This document shows positions 1 through 13,000 of a DNA stretch of 64,000 nt, piece after piece. A model generated the notes under the pieces. That model was given only the letters and a program-made list of their open reading frames with translations, searched no databases and was not told the DNA's origin. Source of the DNA: Spisula solida (taxonomy: Eukaryota > Mollusca > Bivalvia > Venerida > Mactridae); the NCBI GenBank assembly GCA_947247005.1, contig OX365950.1:13218720-13282719 (forward strand), read 5' to 3'. The translations under genes and the position numbers were made by a program. Numbering within the stretch: the first letter of the stretch is position 1; each line of letters begins with the position of its first letter.

Positions 1-218
1 AAATTATTTATTGGCATAAACAACAAAGTCCATCGCCAAGTAAACATATATACAAATCAAAATTGGCGGTAGAAAAGTATAAGTTATAATATACATGTAA
101 GTAAGTGAAAATGAAAAATATACATGGTACTTATAAGACAATTATACATATACTAGTATCAACATTGATACAATAATACATTAATAAGGTAGAAACAATT
201 TTGTATGAAAATATAAAT
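1..218 (-). mobile_element. probable 3' UTR/tail of the LINE fragment
   Basis: AT-rich sequence just past the stop of the antisense LINE ORF. It is probably the element's 3' untranslated end, but no poly(A) or target-site duplication is visible before the window edge. Confidence 0.35.
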
Positions 219-1170
219 TTAGTCAAGTTGGGATAAATATGTATTCCTTATTTTGGTAGCTGAATAAACATATGTTGCTAATTTCTTTATGGTTGTAATG
301 TTTTGTGAATTCATTAAATTACGGAATTTATTTAAAGTTGGCCAAGTGTGATAATAACGCTTGATGAATTTTTCTCTAATTTCTTTATAAAAAGGACATA
401 TTAACAGGAAATGGTACTCAGTTTCTATTTGCTGCATTCTACAAAATTTGCATAATCTCATATTTTTGTCAATATTTCTTATTCTGCCTTCCTCGATTGC
501 GAGTTTATGCGCTGAACATCGTAGTCTACTTAATGCTATTCTATGCGAATCAATTAAAATACAATTTAGATATTTTTCTTGTACAAATCAACCTTATAGC
601 TTTTATAGACATCTAATTTAGATAAAACATTTAGTTCACCAAACCAACCTTGTACATACTGATCAATAATGCGTTGTATAACATAGTTAATTTGCAAAGG
701 AGTAACATTTAAATTATTCCACATAAAAGCAAATCCAAGGTTAGATAACAAATTTTTCACATGTAATGCCCATGAATTAAGAAGTATGCCATTACCATTT
801 GTGACATGCATTAATTTATACATCAATGAGTCCGGGGTTTTCATAACTCTATACCAATATTTAATTATTCTTATTTTTCGTGTAATTTCAATAGGATATC
901 TGCCGCATTCACCGTATATAGCAGCGTTTGTAGTTTTAGCATGCACACCTAGAATTTGTTTTAAAAATTTCAAATGAATTTTTTCAATGTCTGGTGATTT
1001 ATGGAAACCCCAAACTTCAGAACCATAGCATAATATTGGCATTATCATTGCATCAAATAATTTTAATTTTTCTGAGATATTCAGAGATATTACATCAAAT
1101 AATGACAAAAGTGAATACATTGCTCTATTTGCTTGATTGGAAAGAGAAAGCTGTGCCTGATAAAAATTAC
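219..1170 (-). mobile_element. non-LTR retrotransposon 3' ORF fragment, frameshifted
   Basis: On the minus strand two adjoining reading frames (1170 to 566, then about 575 to 219) encode the end of a LINE reverse-transcriptase ORF. The first shows the region after the RT fingers (ISEKLKLFDAMIMPILCYGS and EVWGFHK). The second shows the terminal zinc-knuckle region: MRLCKFC, then ETEYHFLLICPFYKEI. A single-base shift near 575 separates the frames. The 5' part of the element is missing beyond about 1170, the usual 5' truncation. It lies upstream of HERC2 exon 1 in antisense, presumably in an intron. Family assignment below the non-LTR level is not possible from this fragment. Confidence 0.8.
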
Positions 1171-1477
1171 CGTTAGACCATGATCATGAATCGGTATCAT
1201 GCCTGCTCATCAATCATGATTCATACAGAATATTGGGTATAGATTCAGCTTTTTAAAATAGCAACTTCAGAGTTTAGACTTTACCCATTTTGACAATTGG
1301 GCAACTTTCATTTAATTAAAAATAAGTGATTTGTGGAGGAAAAATGAGGATTTTGGGTGGTTACATTCATTTACCCATATATCAATATTTCAAAATGGGA
1401 AACGATAATCTAGCGGCTAAAAACTATCATACATGTTTTGTTCCATGTTTATGGATTGATATTGTGTCTTTATATAG
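1171..1477. other. intron remnant before exon 1
   Basis: AT-rich, with no coding potential on either strand and no recognisable repeat. It contains an imperfect palindrome around 1175-1220 (atgatcatgaatcgg / catcaatcatgattcat). Confidence 0.5.
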
Positions 1478-4400
1478 TGTCAGAAGACGAGTCTACTTCA
1501 AGAAGTGATTGCCTGGGGTTGGTTTGCATGGAAAGGCGGGAGTTCAAACAGCGGACCAATCACATTAGACTTCCTGAATGATGTGGGAGGAGTTCAACAG
1601 ATTGTGTGTGCTGAGCGAGTTATGACAGTTTTGGCGGGAAATGGAAATGTGTATTTGATATCTTACACATCACAGGCTGCTGTATGTTGTATTCTAGTAA
1701 CTTTAAAAGAAAAACATACGTCCACAGTTCCATTAGTTGCCTTTTTGAAAAAATATAAATCTGGCCCCAGTCTCTCGAAGCGTCTCAATCTGAGCCGTGT
1801 CTCATCTAAAAAATTGTCTTAATGTCAGTTTCCATATGCAAGACTGCTTTCAAAATTGGCATCGGCAAACATAAACATTATTCTGAGTTGATTACAGTAC
1901 AATTTCAAGAACTTAAACTTCATATTTATCACAAGTTCAGTCTCTCCTTAGAGCAAAATGTGTATTTGAGCTGAGATTTTTACTTGAGTTGCTTAAGTAG
2001 ATCGGGTCCTCATCAGTAATTAAATGTGGTTCGGTCAAGGATCCTCACATAGATAGGTTGGTAATAATCAGTAGGTGATTCCTAATGATTTTGAATTTAA
2101 TAATGACGTTTCACATAAATGCTGCATTCTGGTTGGTTAAAACAGTCATCTGACCTGTCTTTCATTTCCCGATGAAGCAGCTCCGTATTGAAATTACTTG
2201 CGTTAGCTGTTGGTAGGGACATTCATGTCTCAAATCTCATTTTACTACTTGTGTATTGTTGACTAACTATTCTTACACATAAAAAGTTTTTTGAGGTAAC
2301 TATTTTGGAATTCCGAATTTTCGATGATATCCATGGTCCTTTTTTTGATCCATGTAAATCCAATGAGATTTTATCCCTGTTGATAAGCAAATTTTCTAAT
2401 ACACAATTTGATTGGTTCATAACTTATAATCTATCCAATTGTTATCCATGTATTATTTTTATGTTTGACAGTCAATGTGGATGATTGGCGAGTTTGGTGA
2501 TCGGGAAATCATCAAGTTAGCGGCACATCCAGATGGCAAACATCATCTAGCATTGACTAAGGATGGTGAAGTGTTATCATGGGGAAATGGAGATGGGGGT
2601 CGTCTCGGTCATGGTGATAATATGTAAGTATGAGGGACAGTCAAAAAGTTTCCAGATTTTGTCCATTAATTTCGTACTGCCTTTTCACACCCGATTTGTA
2701 TTGACTGTAAATCACCCTTTATTATATCCCCAGATCACAGGATACAATTTATATGGGGGCTATATTGGAGTCTGCATCGGCTGGCCAGTTGGTTCTTCCA
2801 TCCGTCAGCTGGTTGGATGTTTTTTCCGACCAAATTTGTCTGCACTATTTCTCTGTAATCACTGATTGAATTTCAGTGGTACTTCTAACCATAAGATTCA
2901 TTAGTACAAGGCTTCGTTGTGCATATCGGCGGCACTTTATTCACAGATCAATTTTCACTCAGTTATTGCCCTTCCAATACAAACATGTGACTGTTGTGAC
3001 ATTTTATACATATATTGTTTTAGCTCAAGAGAGGAACCTACACTGATTACTGGTTTATCTGGAAAACAAGTAGTGAATATAACATGTGGCAGTACATACA
3101 GTGCTGCAATCACAGCCAGCGGGGAGCTCTATACATGGGGGCGTGGCAACTATGGTCGTCTAGGACACGGTGGAAGCGAGGACCAATGTACACCTAACTT
3201 GGTGACAGCCCTTAAAGGTCACAAGGTCATTGATATAGCACTAGGTAGTGGGGATGCTCAGACATTGGCTGTAACAGATACTGGTTTGTATTTAGTCTAA
3301 TACTTTATATTTGTTACATTGTAAAACTTATTAGTCCCCTACCAGTTTTTGACCAGAGGGGACTATAGGTTTACCCTCAGTCCGTTGTCATACGTCCGTC
3401 AGTCCGTACTCACCCACATGTAGTTTTGGGGTGTGGAACAATAGGCTATATTTAGATTCTATTCATTCCATTGCTTACGGGGTGCAAAATGTTGCTTATG
3501 GGGTTTTACAAAAAAAGGATGAACAAAAGAAAACCCCACAATGTCAAGTCAGTGAGAACGTCCGTCCGTCAGTCCCTCCAGTTTCCAAGCTAGGTTTATC
3601 AGTCCGGAGGGGACTGGTTTGAGGCCATTTTCAATGTTTCTGTTGCCATAGCAACCACAATCTTTGTCAGAATCAAAATAATCCCCTTATTGCCCCCTAT
3701 CCACATACCAAGTTTCATAAACCTGGCTTGGAAACTGTTTGAGTTATGGCAGGATCGAGATTTAGGCATATTTTCATTCTTTCTGTTGCCATAGCAACCA
3801 CAATTTTTGTCAGAATCACAATATATTTAGACGTGCATAATCCCCTTATTGCCCCCTATCCACATACCAAGTTTCATAAGCCTAGCTTTGAAACTGTTCG
3901 AGTTATGTCAGGATCCAGATTGTTTGACTCACGGACGGATAGGGGGCAATAAGGGGATTATGCATGTCTAAAAATATTTTGATTCTGACAAAGATTGTGG
4001 TTGCTATGGCAACAGAAACATTGAAAATGGCCTCAAACCAGTAGGGGACTTCTGTATTGCTTGCAATTCTTAATTACTTGTTAAACTTGGTATGTGGATA
4101 GGGGGCAATAAGAGGATTATGCACATCTAAAAATTGTGGTTGCTATGGCAACAGAAATATTGAAAATGGCTTCAAACCTGTAAGGGACTTCTGTATTGCT
4201 TGCAATTCTTAATAACTTGATGATGAAGTCATTACCTAGTTTTTTTTTTACTGTATGTTCCCGGAAACTTTTAGTAGCATTTTGACTTTAAGAATATGAC
4301 TGAAGGTTAATTTATAGCTCCCTCGTCAACAATTTGACTGCTAACACTTTAAATGTCACAGTGTTCACTTAGTTGTTATGTCATTATGTTATACCAATGT

Positions 4401-7024
4401 TAAAAACATATAAAAAAAACAAGTTTAAAAAGTATACAATAAGTCACAAGGTCTACAAGTCATAGCATCAATGTTGAATTTATTTGAAATGAATATACCT
4501 ACGAATTTCGCATTTGGACAAATAACACAATAGGAGCATTTTGCATGTTTATAGAACACCTATTGTAGGAAGCATTATGTTTATTGTGTATTTCACCCCC
4601 TCCTTGATAGGAGTTTGATCTCAGGCTGTGTCATACCTTTTGAAATAAACATTTTACCAGAAATTCCTTAGCTGGATGCTCAGCATAAAGAGTGAACTGG
4701 CTACTCTTCTCTCATACTCTCGTGCCAATGGATAACATCAGGAATGAAGTGTCAAGAGAGTGATTAACTTGTTATACAGTCAGATCTCGATACAACGACA
4801 CTGTTTGTTCCCGATCAAAATGTCGTTATAACGAATTTGTCAGTATACTGAATTTCACGAGTGACTATAATTTTGATTGGGAGATTGTTTCATAGAAATC
4901 AATTAATGATTACCGTATGTCGTTATAACGGATACTATTAACGTTGAATAGCATTTGTCCCCATCAATTGATGTCTTTTTAATGAAATTGTTGGTATATC
5001 GGGTGTCGTTGTAAGGAGATCTGACTGTATAAGTATAAACTAAACTGTGTATTCATGGGGTGATGGTTACTATGTTTATTGTGTATTTTAGGTGCGGTGT
5101 ATTCATGGGGTGATGGTTACTATGTTTATTGTGTATTTTAGGTGCGGTGTATTCGTGGGGTGATGGTTACTATATTTATTGTGTATTTTAGGTGCGGTGT
5201 ATTCGTGGGGTGATGGTTACTATGTTTATTGTGTATTTTAGGTGCGGTGTATTCATGGGGTGATGGTTACTATGTTTATTGTGTATTTTAGGTGCGGTGT
5301 ATTTGTGGGGTGATGGTTACTATGTTTATTGTGTATTTTAGGTGCAGTGTATTCGTGGGGTGATGGTTACTATGTTTATTGTGTATTTTAGGAGCGGTGT
5401 ATTCGTGGGGTGATGGTGACTATGGTAAACTTGGACGTGGTGGAAGCGATGGATGTAAAACACCCAAAGTTGTAGAGAAACTGATGGGGCAGGATGTTAC
5501 TAAGGTTTATTGTGGCGCTCAGTTTAGTTTAGCCCTTACTAAATCAGGGGCTGTCTTTTCGTGGTAAGCAATAAGTTAATAAAATAAACCTTGTATGCTT
5601 TTTGGTGAAAAGTCAGCATAATTTAGATTTTAATAATATTTTGTTTGAATTAAATATTAGATACAGACTTTTCATCTGTGCAGTTTATAGTCTGAAATAA
5701 TAGGTACTAGTAAAAGTTAGGTTCAGTGGTGTTAAAAGTCTGATGATGTGTGACTTTTGTTGCCATTTTGACACATTTGACCAAAATGGGTAGTACCCGT
5801 ACACTCTGTTAATTGCACTGACTGGTATTATTTTCAGGGGTAAGGGAGACAATTACCGACTAGGTCACGGCACAGAAGAACATGTCCGTGTACCTAAACA
5901 GATAGAATATTTTGGTGGAAAGAAAATACTGGATATATCTGTTGGTTCCATGCATTGTCTAGCCGTCACTGAGGATGGTGAAGTGTACGGCTGGGGTCGC
6001 AATGATCAAGGTCAGCTAGGGGACTTGTCTGTACAATATAGGACTGAGCCCACAGTGCTGCCTGGATTGGATGGGAAGAAAATCATTGGAGCTGCTTGTG
6101 GACCCTCACAGGTAGATTTAATTTGTGTTGTTATTTGCGTTTGACTAATGCAGTCGTAAGTGTATAATCATCTCTTTTCCCCCCTGTCAGATAGGCAATT
6201 TACCTCAGACGTTGAGGTGAGAAACATTTGTCCAATACCCTAGCTGTTTCAGAATAGACTCCTGGGTTCTTTTAGGTACAGCACTGATACACGTGTGACT
6301 ACTCCTGGTTTATCAATCTGTTCATCTCTAGTAATTTCAGAGATTACAAAGTCCCTGCCGAGAATAAAACCAGGGACCTCATGATCAGTAAAAGTTGATA
6401 TCTGCAGGCTCAACATAATCTGCCTGTTGGCATGTATATCTAGTATGATTTTAACAGGAGTAATGCCATAAAAGGGGCTTGTTTTGAACTTAGAGTTTCA
6501 CTGACACATGATTTTGGAATTATCGAACACACTGTCTAGTGACTACCCTTGTTGTCACAAAAAACCATATTAGATATAAAGTTTTATTGCAGAGTTTCGT
6601 GTGTTATCTTATTTCAGAAATTTGTTTGTTAATTTATTGCTGAGTTGCGCCTGTTTCGTGTGATTTTTTTGCAGTCATGTGATAATTTTATCGCAGATTT
6701 TCATGTGCTTATTTTATTGCAGCGTTTTGTGTGTTTATTTTATTGCAGAGTTTTGTGTGCGTTAATTTTATTGCAGTTGTATAATAATTTTATTGCAGAG
6801 TTTCTTGTAATTTTCTATTGCAGAGTTTCGTGTGGTCTTACGGAGGACATTCTACTGTCAGTATGAGGATTCCATTTGTTGTGGATATCAGTAAGGCTAC
6901 CCTGGAACAGCTAGATGAGCTGTTGGCTGAAGTCTGTGTGGGGATGGATGGACACAGTGACTGGCCACCACCACAAGAAAAGGAATGTATGGCTGTAGCA
7001 GGACTGAATCTCCTTAATTTACAG
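1478..7024 (+). CDS. HERC2: HERC2 exons 1-6: RCC1-like domain 1 (RLD1)
   Basis: Exons: 1478-1681, 2472-2623, 3024-3283, 5392-5563, 5838-6111 and 6824-7024 (residues 1-421). They encode the first seven-bladed RCC1-like propeller. Blade signatures are plain: [67 protein letters not shown], and a '[17 protein letters not shown]' motif. The first exon opens with VIAWG, the equivalent of the human VIGWG segment near residue 410, so the unseen upstream part is the HERC2 N-terminus. The acceptor at 1476-1477 (tatatag) is plausible but has a short pyrimidine tract. Exon 6 leaves the propeller after SFVWS and enters a helical linker. Exons 4 and 6 have multiplied acceptor sequence in the preceding introns (see findings). 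Confidence 0.93.
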
Positions 7025-10000
7025 GTACGCTTTTAATTTCCTATGATTTACTACAAAAACCGAATTGTCTAAGATTAAAAATTGAGATTTATTTTATTTC
7101 TTTGTGAATTTATCTTCTTCTTAGATTCCCTCTCTTTAACGAAACCCTCCCAATAGAGGCCTAAATACATTTACTATAAACAGTATATTTCTCAGGAAAG
7201 TGTGCTACTTCTTAATTGATTTATTGCCATCCCACTTCTGACACCAATTGTATGGATGATGCCTTGATGAGAATATTACAGAATATCATTGTATTTGTTT
7301 GTACAGCTCCATGTTGCTATTTCTCACAATGAGAACCTGGACCAACTTGGACTGGGAACCGGCAGCTCGCTGGTAAACAGTTTGAAGAAGAGAGTAGTCT
7401 CCCTTGCCAGTAATAGTGGAGTAATCTCCACTGTACAGATGGCAGCACAGAACACACTACAGAATGGCTGGTCTATACTTATACCTACAGCTGAGGAGAG
7501 AGCTAAGGCATTGTCTTCACTTCTGTCATCTGGTGGTAGGTGCAACAGTTTATATCCTGATCTTTGTTCTGATAGTACAGCATCGCCTTCATAGCGTAAT
7601 GGTACTCAATAGCCTAATGGTACTCGTAAGCCTAGTGGTACTCAACAGCCTAGTAATACTCAATAGCCTAATGGTACTCAATAGCCTAGTGGTACTCAAT
7701 AGCCTAATAGTACTCAATAGCCTAGTAGTACTCAATAGCCTTATGGTACTCAATAGCCTAGTTGTACTCAATAGCCTAATAGTACTCAATAGCCTAATAG
7801 TACTCAATAGCCTAGTAGTACTCAATAGCCTAATGGTACTCAATAGCCTAGTAGTACTCAATAGCCTAATGGTACTCAATAGCCTAGTTGTACTCAATAG
7901 CCTAGTTGTACTCAATAGCCTAGGTGTACTCAATAGCCTAATGGTACTCAATAGCCTAGTTGTACTCAATAGCCAAGTTGTATTCAATAGCCTAATGGTA
8001 CTCAATAGCCTAGTGGTACTCAATAGCCTAATAGTACTCAATAGACAGTAGTACTCGATAATCTATTGGTACTCAATAGCCTAGTGTTACTCGATAATCT
8101 ATTGGTACTCAATAGCCTAGTGGTACTCGATTATCTAGTGGTAGAGCGTCCCCTTCAAATGCAGGAGATCTAGGGTTTTGATCCCAGGTTTCCACTTATC
8201 AAAGTCGTTAAAATGGTACTGGTATGTGTATATGTTCTTTGCTTGGTGCTCAGTATAGTTAGTTCCAGGTACCTGCTGGTGTGCCAGGTGTCAGAATTAT
8301 GTGACTAGGTAGTATTTATATGACTGAAGCATTGTTGACCAGTGGGACTTAGTCAATATTCCAAAAAAATACTACACATATTAGTCTAAACTCAAGATTT
8401 AAAAATGTACCAAAATAAAAAATGATAAAATTTTGTCAAAATTTGTTTTCTGCTAAAACTAATAGTTAACAATATCTCCAAAGTTATTAACCTTTTAAGT
8501 GTTTTAGAAATGACCAAATCCTCTGGACAAGATTTGAACCAAGGCCTCTGGATCTGTTGTCAAGAGCAGTAACCACTTGACCACCTGACCACCTGACCGA
8601 CATGTAAATAAATTGTTAAAACTGTTGCAGGTCGGGACACATCGGGTATGAGTGCTGGTCAGAGATTTATGACAGATTTACTGGTGAGCAGTCTAATGGC
8701 TGATGGTGGACTAGAGTTTGCTATGGAGGAAGCTATCAAGAAAGAAAAAGAAACATTTGAAGACAAGAAGGTAAAGTTAAATCATTCATTTTCGTGGGCA
8801 TCAAAGTTTAATGTAAAATTGCAATTTCTTTGGGATGCCAATTGGTCAATAACAAGAAATGGAAGGGAAATCCCTTTCTCCATATTTGGAAGTCATTATG
8901 TCCCAGACATTCAGTGGGGGAGACATACTTTGTGCAGGATGTCTGTATGCATGCATGTCTGTCTAGGTGGGGCCGAACTTAAAATATTCTTGGTTTCCCC
9001 ATCCCGACCCTAGCAGATTTAGAATGGGTAGGTAGGTAGGGTAAATATTTTTTTTTGGAATTGTTTCAGTATGATAGTTAATGGTCTAGACATACAAATA
9101 ATGAATTTCAGAATTAACTCTTAGTAAGGTGAAAACCAACTAAAATTTAATGGTAAGAAAGAAGCCAGCAAACAAACAAAAATATTTCACTTCCAATTTT
9201 TAATAAAAAAAATATTATTTCAATTGGGCAATAAAATATTTTGGGTAGGGCCCTTTTTAATCGGGTAGGTAGGGGATGGGGAAACAAATAATATTTTATT
9301 TTAGGCCTGGATGGATGTCACAAAGTAAGTCTGCGCTTGTTCTCCTTCACCATTTGTCAGACATTAATAGAACGTCACATGGATAGTTGCCACCAAACCT
9401 AGTTGTGCATATTGTTTTTTTAGATCGGATGATTATTGCCAGAGTTAAGGCCCTTTGTGGGAGACATTCATTTTTGTGTCAAAAACGCTTTTAGTTTGCA
9501 TGGTCATTGAGTTTTGTGGATTTTGATAAACATTCTTTTGAGATGAAAATTTGTGGATAACAAGTAATGCAAGGGACATCCCTTGCTTTGTATTTCTTGT
9601 GTCATTAAATCATGCAGATTTGATTTTAAGGTCAAATCCATCTACAAAATGAACAAAGAGTTATCCCCCATGTATAATAATGATTTTACATCCAGGAATA
9701 TTTATTGTTTATCAAGGTTTTATTTTATCAGGAGTCGGATGAGAAAGAAGACAGGAAGACACCAGATTCTGAAACATCAAGTGAAACCAAGCTTGAACCT
9801 GGTACAGACCTAGAGGATGATTCCAGTGCTACTATACCATTGTTACAGCTTATCCAACAGTTACTCAGGTAATAACCCTTCCGTCAGCCCATGATATATC
9901 TAGTTATAAAATCAGGCACTCTAGTGCCTGCTTATCACATCAGGCCCCGATCTCCCGAAGCATCTCAATATGAGAAAAATCTCAGCTCAAATATTGTCAC

Positions 10001-13000
10001 ACCTCGTTTAGTGAATTTCCCTGTGAGATTGGACTCAAAACTGGTATCACAAAACAGAAACATTATTTTGGGTTTATTACAGTAAAATGTCAAGAACTTC
10101 AACTTTAGATTTGTCTGTAACTCAGACTTTAATTTGAGCAAAATCTCAATTTGAGATGAGATTTCTACTTGAGATGCTTCAGGAGATCGAGGCCTGGTCC
10201 TTGAAGGTGATAATTGTATGTGGTAAAAGGTGACTGCATGGCACATGATATTTCTTTATTTATATTTTTCCATTTCTTTATTTCTCCATTTTATATTTTT
10301 CCCATGTAACTATTAATACTTATCTAACTATTAAATGCTAATTCCTGCTAAATGATCCTAACTATTGATGTGCTTAACACCACCAAATAAATGTCTTGCA
10401 TCGTTACTATTCTCCTCTATTTTAGATACAAAAAACATGATTATGATTCTAAATTGACAGGGACATCTCAAATAGAAGTAACACTGATCAAAATAAGATG
10501 TGAGACTCACCATAAAGTTTCTTTTTCATTCAAATTTCACAAGTGAAGTATGACACCGGTGGTTTTTGTCTCATTTCAGAAATTCCTCGTCACATTCCCA
10601 GTCGTTACTGCACGAGTTATCACGTGATGGTGTGGTGAAGATGGAAGAGACAGTTATGAAAGACACGTCGCCATCACTAGACCTTCTCTTACAGTTCCAA
10701 CGTCTTCTAGTTGCTAAAATGTTCCCCAAACACAGCAGCTGTTTGGCCTCACCGACTGATCTGGGTATAATTAAAACTTGCAGTGCATACCACACCACTC
10801 TCCTATATGTCCATTCCTTCGTTTGTTTGTTGATCTTATCATTCATTTATTGCCCCCCCCTCCAAAAAAATATCTAACGTCTATATTTATTAACCTGGAA
10901 TGTTGACTGCTATATTTGCCATTGTTTTCTGTGGTGTGGTATCAATATTTATTAAGGGTGGTATGTTTATCCATCTAACCTACACCAGTTTGAAAACTAC
11001 ACCAATTTGGTTTCAATTAAACATAAGGGCTTTTCAATTGGCTGTTTTTATAGAGCTCACTAATGGCCTGGCTCACGTCCCAAGCTTACAGTACCACTGA
11101 AGTACTAATACTACTAGCTTAGGGAAAGGAACCGTACTATAATCTGCTCTATCTGCACTAAGGTCACACTAAAATCTGTTACCTGTTGAATATGATATAA
11201 TATAAGTAATAGATCAACCTGATTATGATATCTACATGTAATTAATTCTTAAATACCTATTTGTCTATGTTGATTGATTGTGAAGTAATTAAACTGTTAC
11301 ACTATTTCAGATTTTACTCTACAAGGAGCTGGTTCCTTACTGAAGAAGTATACCTCCCTGTTATGTAACCATGTGAATGATATACTAGCGCTGGGAGCCA
11401 GTCTAGCTAACATCAGCTGTAAACATTTCTCCCTCGTATCCAAGATCATCACCAGTGATGTTACAGGTAAATACAGTCATACTTGTGTTAAAGCCCCTTT
11501 ATCTCTCTCAAAAACATTCCCTACCAGTAAATACTAGGAATCAGGATGTTTTTCACAGATGACCAATAATTGACAACAGAATGTTAACTATATCTGTCGA
11601 AATAGTACCGGTATGTGAGAAGTCACATTAAGTAAAATGTATGAAAGTCAAGATACTAATTTGGCAAAAGTTGCTTCCCTTAGTTGCTTTCACTGTCTCG
11701 GCAGGTCACACCCTTCCATGAAATTGTGACAACTGTCAAATTTTCTAAAAATGTGGAAAAGTTGCTGGTCTCTTGTAGAAGGGTAAACTAGGGTACTGAT
11801 AAGATTACACTCCAGGAAAACTGGTTATGTGCATAACAAATCAATTTTGAGAAATGGCATTAAATATGAATGAACATAAACGTGTGAATGTGATAAATTA
11901 CAGGAGTATTGTTGAAAGTCAAGATACTAATTTGGCAAAAGTTGCTTCCCTTAGTTGCTTTCACTGTCTCGGCAGGTCACACCCTTCCATGAAATTGTGA
12001 CAACTGTCAAATTTTCTAAAAATGTGGAAAAGTTGCTGGTCTCTTGTAGAAGGGTAAACTAGGGTACTGATAAGATTACACTCCAGGAAAACTGGTTATG
12101 TGCATAACAAATCAATTTTGAGAAATGGCATTAAATATGAATGAACATAAACGTGTGAATGTGATAAATTACAGGAGTATTGTTACCGGAGATGTTGACG
12201 TGTATGGTATTGTTACAACTAAATAGTCCAGCTGTAGTACAGATGTCCGGTGCGGTTCCCATCCTGGAACAAGTTTTAGATATACTGGATAAATACAACA
12301 AGCTGGCTCCCGGCTTACACAGAGAGGATAGGGAGGATCTATCTTGGCCCGGTGTATGGAGTAAGTTCTATATAACTATATCACATGAATTCCCTTGTAT
12401 CTGGATTAGTATAATTAGTATATTTAGGTGATGTCACTTTATCTCCTAAATGACGTCTCTATAGCATGTAAATGAGGTTATTTTCAGCATTGATTATATA
12501 AAAGAGCCTGTTTTTCAACAAAAAGATGTGTATTTTCTGGTTATTACTGTGATATAATAAGAAGAATCTTAATACATGTACGGTGTTATTTTTTACAAAC
12601 TTCCATTAGGTTGGTGAATCTTAGTGAAAGACCAAATTTTATTTTACTTGTTATCACAAAATTAAATTAATACGCAACTCCCGAAAATATTTATTTCTGT
12701 GATCACTCGGTGAAATCAAATTTGATCTTAACCAAAATCAACAAATATCCTCTATATATTTTATTAGGTATAATGTGCCAAATGAAAACACATCTTGTTT
12801 TAAGATCTGTATATCATAGGTGGTCACTGTGACCTTGAACTTAAATTCTTTTTGGCTGCCATGGGGCATACAAATCAATCTGACTAAAGTACTTGATCTT
12901 CCTTACGGCAAGCCTCATATGTAGCGGGTTGGAGGATATGATTTTAATCAGATTGCATACATATTTTACCATCTCTTGTTTGTGAACTGCAGATCAAAAC

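Noticed and set aside
6645..6866. 73-codon ORF before exon 6
   Set aside because: Translation of the degenerate acceptor repeat, out of frame with exon 6.
7464..8051. 195-residue repetitive ORF ([11 protein letters not shown]...) and its antisense twin at 7589-8041
   Set aside because: Both are shadows of an 18-bp minisatellite, whose period keeps frames open; no start context, splice link or similarity supports a protein.
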